Of a stretch of DNA of 64,000 nt, positions 25,001-34,000 are shown piece by piece (position 1 is the first letter of the stretch; each line of letters opens with the position of its first letter). Source of the DNA: Paroedura picta (lineage: Eukaryota; Chordata; Lepidosauria; Squamata; Gekkonidae); assembly GCF_049243985.1 (NCBI RefSeq), contig NC_135372.1, forward strand, positions 62,354,318 to 62,418,317, given 5' to 3'. The notes under the pieces are model-generated. The model had not been told where the DNA came from and ran no database searches. It was given only the letters and a program-made list of their open reading frames with translations. Made by a program: the position numbers and the translations under genes.

Positions 25001-28000
25001 AGCTAGTTAGATGCTTCCAGAAGCATACAGGAGAATTTTGGTGATAGCCTCCTTCTGTTGGCTGTCACTTTCATCTGGTATATATTGCCTCTGAGGACAG
25101 AGGTTGCACTGGGCCATCATTACTGAAAGGAGGGAAATGGACTAGATAGGAGAAGCATTGGGTGAAGAGGCAGAGGAATTTGTCAAGGGCACATATTGAC
25201 AGACTGGATGGGACTAGTGTCACTCTCTTAGACCCATTATGCACGGGGGGAATAACGCACATTCGGGGTAGAATGGCGGAGACTAAAATCACAGATAACG
25301 CACGGAGCCGGCTGCAACCGGCCGCAGCCTCGGTGCATGCTGCCGAAAAACCGCGTCAGCGAAACGCGGAAGAAAGCACAGCTTCCGGGTGATGGGGGTG
25401 CAAACAGAAGTGGCGCCGGGATCGCCGCATGCATAATCGGTTACTCTGGGTTTTGCCGCCATCGCGCCCCCTCCCGTGCATAACCGGTGTGCTTCGCGTC
25501 TTCACCCTCCGCATTTTCCATGTGACCCGAAATCACCGTTTCGGCGGCCGTGCATAATGGGCCTTATGGAGGCACCAACCACCACTGTGTAGCAAAGAAA
25601 TAATAAACCTTGTAATATTTTTATGTCCTGATTACTTACTTATTGTACCACCATCTTGTTTTATTGTGTCCTATTGTATTCTATTGTTATGTTTATTTTA
25701 TTGGGGCAAAATTTGGGGATTTTATTTTAAGATTTTATGTATGATGCTTTATATATATGCTGTAAACTGCTATGAGCCAGTTCACTGGGAGCAAGGGTCT
25801 AGAAATCAAATTATATATATTTTTTAATGTACCTGTCATAGTTGCCAACATTTCCAGTTCCTTTGCAGCACTTGGTCCCAAGGCAATGGTATGAATTACT
25901 GACCCACTTTTTTCAACTGCGCTAAAGCAAGAACTTACAGCTGAATCTTCCCCATCTGTTAACAGTACAATTTCACAGCCATCAGTACTTGAGTACTTCT
26001 GTAAAAACACCTGAATTGAAAAGAGTATTTTAAATTTAACAGCAACAGAACAAGTATCACAGAAGCCATTATACGTGTTAAGGTGAACCTAAGTAACTTC
26101 CGCATAGTGTGGAAAGACCTGAAAAGACTGATTTGGATCTGGCTAGATTGGGCTTGACCTTAACCACGTCTTTGAAGGGCCTGCCTAGGATCTGGGTTTA
26201 TCATATAGGCTTTAAACCACCTGTGTTTCTTTTTATTGTGCATAGATAATACTAAAATAATGCTTCTGATTCAATTTTTATTATATATTAAAGTTTTTAA
26301 TTGTGTTCTCTGGTTTGAGAATTCATAAACTGAGAAATAGGTTTATTAATCTTCATGTAAATAAATGAGAATTACTGTGAAATCCTGAGATGAGCAAGGC
26401 CCCTGGCAGCAAGGCATCTGTGGGAAAATGGTATCCCTAGTTGTTATCCTAGAGGCTTATCATGTTTACTACTGAAAGCGTGAAATGGTACTGCTGTACC
26501 TTTATGATGTGCAAGTGACACTCTGAGATAAACCAGTGGAAAGCTTATGGTGTATCTCAGGGCCAGAAACTGAATTATAAAGATCTACAACACTTACTCC
26601 ATAGAACTAAATAAAACCAGTGTATGGGGAAGCTGCTTTCCAATCCCCACACTAAAACTAAGTCTAAATTACATGAGGTCTTTTTTAATTGTGATTCTGC
26701 TAAAAAGGATGTAAAAATGTTTATATCTAATTCATTTCATTCTCTGTAAAGTCAATCCAGTTGTTCTGATGTTCCCTTGGGCCTGTCCAAGAGTCCCAGT
26801 AATGATTCAGTAGTTCAATCCTGTCTCATTCACAGATGAAGAGATAGCACTGTTATAACAGTACAGCATGTTTACTTCCATCATTAGATAAGGGAATTAA
26901 AAGGAGAAAACATGCATAAACACTCCTGTAACTCTTATGGGAGAATGCTTGGCTAAATAATTTATCTTATGTAAAGTAGCCTGAAGAAGGAAGATACTTC
27001 ATATGAGGTATAGATTGCTTAACTCCTCCCAATGAGACTGGGACCATCATTCCAGATCACTGTTGTAAACACTTTAAAGGGCTTATCATTATCACTGATA
27101 AGCCCTTTACTGCCTGAGGGTAGGCTGGGGACTGCAGGCTACTGAATACTCTTTAAGAGTTTATGATACTAGGTCCTGACTCAAAACTCCCAGTGTCTGC
27201 TAGTCCACATACAGAACAATTATGTTTTAATATCATGGTAGAAATTATGCTGCCATCAATATGCAGAATGTATTTAAAAACTAGATTAGATTTACATGAA
27301 GCTAGGGTAAAAACTGGCAGAAGGAACATTAGCAATTTGAGATATGCAAATGACACCACAATCACTGGCAGAAAACAGTGAAGACTTGAAATGACTACTG
27401 GTGATGGTTAACACAGAAAATGCCATTACAGCTGGGCATCAAGAAAACAAAAATATTTGTCTTCTGAGGAATTATACAACTTTAAGGTTGACAATGAGGA
27501 AACTGATATTTTCTATTCCATGGCATACTTCTCGACCAAAAGGAAGACTGCAACCAAGAAACAAGGTGATCTGGTTTCCTAATACCTGAACATAGAAGTA
27601 TTATTATTTATAATAATCTTTAAACAGCCCGTGGCGCCACGGGCGCCACGGACTAAATAATTCGTTAAGCCCCCTAGAGGTGGGCTTTGTCCGTGATGAG
27701 GAAGGGTCCGGGTTGGACCCTTCCTCACGACAGACAATCGGAGGGACCAATCGGCAGGCGCGAAGCGCCTGCCGATTGGTCCCTCCGATTCCCAGGCTGA
27801 GCAACTGCGAGCTGCGCGCAGCGCGGCTCACAGTTGCTCCCGGACTGACGCGGCGAGAGACCGCCGCCCGAGGGAACCCCCAGCAGTCGCGCGAAGCGCA
27901 GTTGCTGGGGGTTCCCTCCCTGCCGGTCTGACGCGGCGAGAGGCGCAAAGCGCCTCTCGCAGCGTCAGACCGCCGCCCGAGGGAACCCCCAGCAGTCGCG

Positions 28001-31000
28001 CGAAGCGCGGCTGCTGGGGGTTCCCTCCCTGCCGGACTCATGCGCCTTTCAAAACCCCTTTTTATAAAGGGGCTTTGAAACTAGTTTATAATAATATCAT
28101 AGAGAAATGTTCTTTCTTACACTAAATCCTGTTTGCACTCCTGTACAGATGCTAGTTCCTCCACCAGCTGATGTAGGCAGAAGGTGTATAAGAGAATCCC
28201 GGACATTGTCACTGATTATCTGTTGAAGACTAGTCTCAATTTTTGCAACATTATTGAATGTGACAATTCCAACCCAAGAAGGCATTTCAATAATCTGACG
28301 AACAAATATTTCTGCAGCTTGCCTCAGTCGATTAATTCGATTATTCTGTAAAGGAAAGGGGGGAAATATCCATCTTAAATTAATCCATTCATGTGATTGG
28401 ATGAAATATGTATTAAATTATCTTACCAAAGAGTGCAAAAATAGCTGCAACATTTCTAACATTTTGCAAATTAAAACTGATATAAAGAGACAAAACTGTA
28501 GATGCTAGAGCTATCATCTTAAAATTAACTAATTCTCTATAAACTTTTAATTTTAGAAATTGAAAATAACTTACTGCATCCATACTTCCAGAAACATCAA
28601 GTACTAAACATACAACTCTATCTTGAGTTTGTAGCACAGACAAAATTGGGGCAGGTGGAGGACCACTTAATGGAGATGAAATAACAAAGTCTTCAGATGC
28701 TGTGATTACTTCCCACGTGCTTCTGTACTTGCACAGCTTGTTATGCATATTTGTTGCATTAACATTATGGCTACTGTTGTTGCAGAACTCAGTAACCTTA
28801 AAAAAGGTAAAAAGAATTGGTTAGAATGATCAGTTATTACTCACTGTTGTTTTTGACAACAGTTCCTACTGTTGAGGCAAATAAGGACATTCTTTGCCAC
28901 ACAGAGATACTATGCAGATTTTAAATTCTGCTCATGCGGTTTCCATGACTTTGTATGAACAGACTCTAAACAGCCTGTCCCAGTTTACCCACTGATCCCT
29001 GGGCCTACTTCCCATGTTATAATATATCTCTCTTTATAAAAGTCATAATTCCATTCTTTCTCAATATTATGTCACATGCTTGGTGTAGTGGTTAGGAGTG
29101 CAGATTTCTAATCTGGCAAGCTGTATTTGATTCCCCACTCCCCCACATGCAGCCAGCTGGGTGACCTTGGGCTTGCCACAGCACTGAGAAAGCTGTTCTT
29201 GATTGAGCAGTAATATCAGGGCTCTCTCAGCCTCACCTACCTCACAGGGTGTCTGTTGTGGGGAGAGGGAAGGAAAGGTGAATGTAAGCCACTTTGAGTC
29301 TCCTTCGGGTAGAGAAAAGCAGCATATAAGAACAAACTCTTCTTCGTATACAGTGGTCTTGCTCATGGATAGGGGACCACAGATAGATTGTACAGCCTCA
29401 TATATTGAGTCATGAACTCAATTGCGCATGTGAGGAATAATCCATATCGGCGCTCGCATGGCAGCAAGGCAGATTCCTGTTGATGTATGACTAAGCCCAG
29501 CCACACTCTAGGGCCTCCAATGACCTATGTTAAACAAACAATAATTTTTCAGCATTCCTTTTGTAACATGAGTGCCATTGGCGGCCATGTTGAGCCGGGC
29601 TTGGGCATACAGGCAAGAGCCAGGCCTTCCAGGCCCAGCTCCTCCCCTACCTACAGTATCCCAATAGGGACACAAAATGCCCTGTTTGGATCCACGGTAC
29701 TTTGCAGAACTGCAGAGCTGAATGGGCCTTTTTTTTCACTCTCACTCTCACCTTTGTGTAGTAAAAGCCATCCACCCTCCACCTCCATAATGAGGTGCAG
29801 CAGAATCTTTCTGCTCTGGCTTCATGTGCGCACACAATAAGCTTGTGAGGACTATGTCTGGTGGGGAAAATCTTCCCCCGTTGGTACACAGGAAGCAGTG
29901 GGGCTTGCTGCCTCGCCATTAGAAACCTCCGGCAGCCTAGTACAGCCACCGCCATGCATGATCAGTCACAGCGCACCAATTTTTGCTGCTGTTTGGAAGA
30001 ACCTGCTGTTATTGCATATTAGTGACCAAGGACATTATCCTCTTCCCTCCAGGTTTCTTCAGTTTTTCCCTTCATTTTGGAGCCTTCACTGATACAGAAT
30101 ATGCTGATATTAGAAGAAAAGACTGTCATCCAGAATAGGCCATCAAACTCCAGATGTTTCAGTGCAAAGGACCCTGAATCTTGAAAAGAATGCTTAAATC
30201 TAAAGACATCTAAAGACATGATAAAACTGAAGAAAGCAATAGTGGAAAAGAAGAGAAAAATTAAAATGTCAAAGAATGGAACTATCAAGAAAAGCAGGAA
30301 TAAATATAGGGAATGAAACAAAAGAGCAAAAACTAGAAGGAACCTTTGCATAAAGGAATAAGAGAGGCAGAGATACACTGTAAGTTAATATTTTGGTATT
30401 ATTGTCAGTAAAATTTGATTAAATGTGGTAAATTGGTTTTTAAAAGTTGATTGGCTACAGGAATACAAACTTCTGAACTAATCTTCATCAAAACTGGACA
30501 TAGACAGTATCTTGAATTCTTGGGTGCAAATTTTAGATCAGAGTAAATCCCACAGCTTCCCAGCTGACATTAGTCATACTTACTGAAGAGAGGCTTTGCA
30601 TGTACATTATAGATGCTGGAGTACTTTGCTTTCTATCTGGTACAAACTGGCATCCAGCTTCATACACCTGAGTACGGTGATCATATTTGCAAGTTCTGGT
30701 TTTGCCATCTTTAGTCGGGAATACATATTGACCAGTGACATCAACTGAGCATCTAATCAGTATAACAGAAAATATCAGAAAATATCATTATTTGATGTAT
30801 ATTGAGGTAAATGAAATATTAATGTAAGGTGAAAAAATATTACAGAGATATGGTGGCTCCATTAATACACTGTCTTGGATCCGTGGGTCAAGGACACACA
30901 GATACTGGAATTGTTGCAGCTCTTTCAGACTTCACTGAAACACACATACACACACACACAACAAACCCCACAATACATACAGTCAGTAAACAATAGATCA

Positions 31001-34000
31001 ACCCGTGGCTGTGGGAGATTGGAAATGCAACTGTTTAAACTGAGTGGATCTACAGAAGATCCTGCTGTGAGCCAACCATTTAATGATATTTATCATTTGT
31101 TATATATCTGGGCTTATTTTGCCATACTTTCTAATTTCTTTGGTTTTCAAAAGCCTCTGTTCAGCAAATGAGAATTTTAATAACATATAATAGGGATGCT
31201 TTCTCTCAGTTGTCTGAAAGTTTATTTCATAGGTGGCATCCAGCCATTGCGGAATTTCTTGGAGCAGAGTCTAAAACAGTTGTTCAAATTCAGACCTGTG
31301 TGGCTAGTGAACAGTATTTTTTTAAAAAAGCAAGCTACTGCCTAATTTTTAGATCAGCAACAAATATTATTCACATCAACCCAAACATCTGGGTTGGTAC
31401 CTTGTTGCTTCAACCTCATTTTGTCCAGCAGTATAGAAAGGAGCATCATTGTTGTATTCATCAAATACGCCCCATCTGAGATGAGCCCACTCATGGACCA
31501 AGACTCTACCTGTACAAAATCAGTAAAAACAAAGTATTACACAATGATTTACATTTACAATATACAGTTGATTGTCTCTTCCTTGCAAATCTCCCAAATG
31601 GAAAATACTGTATCGTCAAAACAGCAACTGGGTAGCTAGAACTGTGATAGCCAGGTTTTCAGTATTAGGGCTCCTGTAGCTTTCAAACATATACAGTTGA
31701 AGAAATGTTGCAAGATACAGCTATAAGAGGGTGATATTTTTAACTAAAATTGCCTTGGCTGTGCACATCTTAAGTCAACCGGTAATGACTTTGACTAAGG
31801 CATGAGTGTGGAAAAGAGCAGTTCACTGAAGCATGCCTTACTTAAACTGACATAGAAATTACACAGTGTAAGTTCATCAATAGAATGAGACATTCAATAA
31901 ACAATATAATAGAAATTGGATTGACAAAATATGAAACAAAGTATATCGTTCTGAATCATTTCATTAAAGTACAGTCCTGTTATCTGTGTAAAAAAGGCCC
32001 TCCTGAACAATGTTATCGGCTAGATATCAGGAAAAAAAATTTCACAGAGTAGTTCAGCAGTGGAATAGGCTGCCTAAGGAGGTGGTGAGCTCCCCCTCAC
32101 TGGCAGTCTTCAAGCAAAAGTTGGATACACACTTTTCTTGGATGCTTTAGGATGCTTTGGGCTGATCCTGCGTTGAGCAGGGGGTTGGATTAGATGGCCT
32201 ATATGGACCCTTCCAACTCTATGATTCTATGAATAATTCAGTTTTGCATAGATGGTGGAATTTCAAGAGACTGGCAGTCTTCCTGACCTCATCAAACATG
32301 GCATTCCCTAATGGGGAATGCACAGATATGGACAGTCTTGATTTTGTCTGTTTGCACAATGGCACCTCCAGAAGCCCCTGCTAAGCTAAGCAAACCTGTC
32401 ATGGCAGAGCATGTTACTAAATTAAATAAGACCATTAATAGTTTTTTCAAGATAATTCTTATCCTGTTACTTATCTTTCTTAATCTTGATTACTTAGTAT
32501 TTTAATAGAAGGTAACAAGCTGAATTAACATCATACCTCGTGGTCCATAGATATTATGTAAACTGTCATCTGTCAGAAAGTTTGATGTGAAATGGATATA
32601 TCGTCCCTGTTCTCCACATCCACCATATTGCAAGGTATATGGATCATCTCCATGTTTCAGGTAAGGCTCGGCCACTATGACATCTGCCTGAGTAAATTAT
32701 GGACAGGTTGAAAAATTACCAAGAAAGGGAATGGTAGTATATTATTTAATATGAATATTCTTTGATAATGTTGCTGAAGAAAAAGGCCCATAGATTTTAA
32801 CTGTATTCTCCATAATAATAGCCACACAGTTTGGGAAGCTACAGTGATTAGGGGCAAAATTACTCATCTCACTTCTTAGGCTACTGGAGATGAATTCATC
32901 ACCCCCCCCCATCATTCTTTCCTATCAATCATTAATTTATGATGTCTAGCAAGCTTGTTTCTATGATATGGCTTGAACACATATTTGGCCAATCAAGTCC
33001 CCCAAAGTAGTTCAAACACCTGGCCATTTTTCTTATTTCCATCTTCATCTTGAGATCTACTTCTTGATTTGGATTGGGAGAGGGTGGTAATATACTGCAA
33101 CCTTTTAGAAACACTTAGGGCCCAGTACTTCCACCCACAGTGATTCCAGGGGGCAGGCTTTCCCCCCTATTTTTTTCTAGCCTCTTTGACTCTATGATCA
33201 CTTTGATATACAGAGCAATGCAGCCACCAACATGGTCCCTACCCATTCCATCTACAGAGCTTATATTCAGGGATAACTGTGCTCCATTGTTTTTCTCCAT
33301 GTTGCCAGGTTTCCAAAATGCGCTTGATATATCATTTGTCACTAAGCATTCCACGGGTACTCCCTATCCTGCACAGAGGCAGAGAGGCTGGCAAGAAAGA
33401 TGGGCCCCTGCAGCAGATGCCACCAGTGTTCCCAGAGTGCCATAGAGGCCGGGCAGAAACATGGATGGTTGTGTTGGAGGCCACTGGCATTCCCACCCCC
33501 CGCAGAGGCGGGGAGCCCACTGCGAATAGCAGGCCCTCGTGGCTGAGGGTGCCACCACTCACTGCCTGTGGCAGCAGTGAGGTGATGCATGGGCTGCAGC
33601 AGAGGTAAGCCAGGAAGAGCCTCTTCTTGGCCCTCAGTGGGGAATGGCTCTCCTAGTGAGGGTCAAACAGAGGCCCTCGTATACTTCCCAATGGTGCACC
33701 AGCTCTTCTGTGTGGCCCTTGTGGAGGAGGGCCCTCCCCTTAAGGACCAATCAGACGGTCTACACGTCATCAGAAGCACCCATAACATTTTGTTAGAGAT
33801 TAGATGAGATTTTATACCATTTAATATGTCTTATTCAGTACGATGATGTCAGACTCTGTAAATTTTATCTATGATTGGCCTATGACCATAATATAATAAT
33901 AATAAATCGGAATCTGAAAGCCAAGAGTTGCATGCATCACATGTACCCACAATTTCTGTGCCATGAGAAAATATGTGAAAGTTATCAGGCTGAGGAAGGA

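Noticed and set aside
27604-28041. 145-codon minus-strand frame
   Set aside because: It is the translation of Helitron copy 2 palindromes and resembles the frame in copy 1 only because the DNA is repeated.
33140-33608. Overlapping 100-codon frames on both strands
   Set aside because: GC-rich non-coding block; frames on both strands overlap and none has a recognisable domain or exon context.
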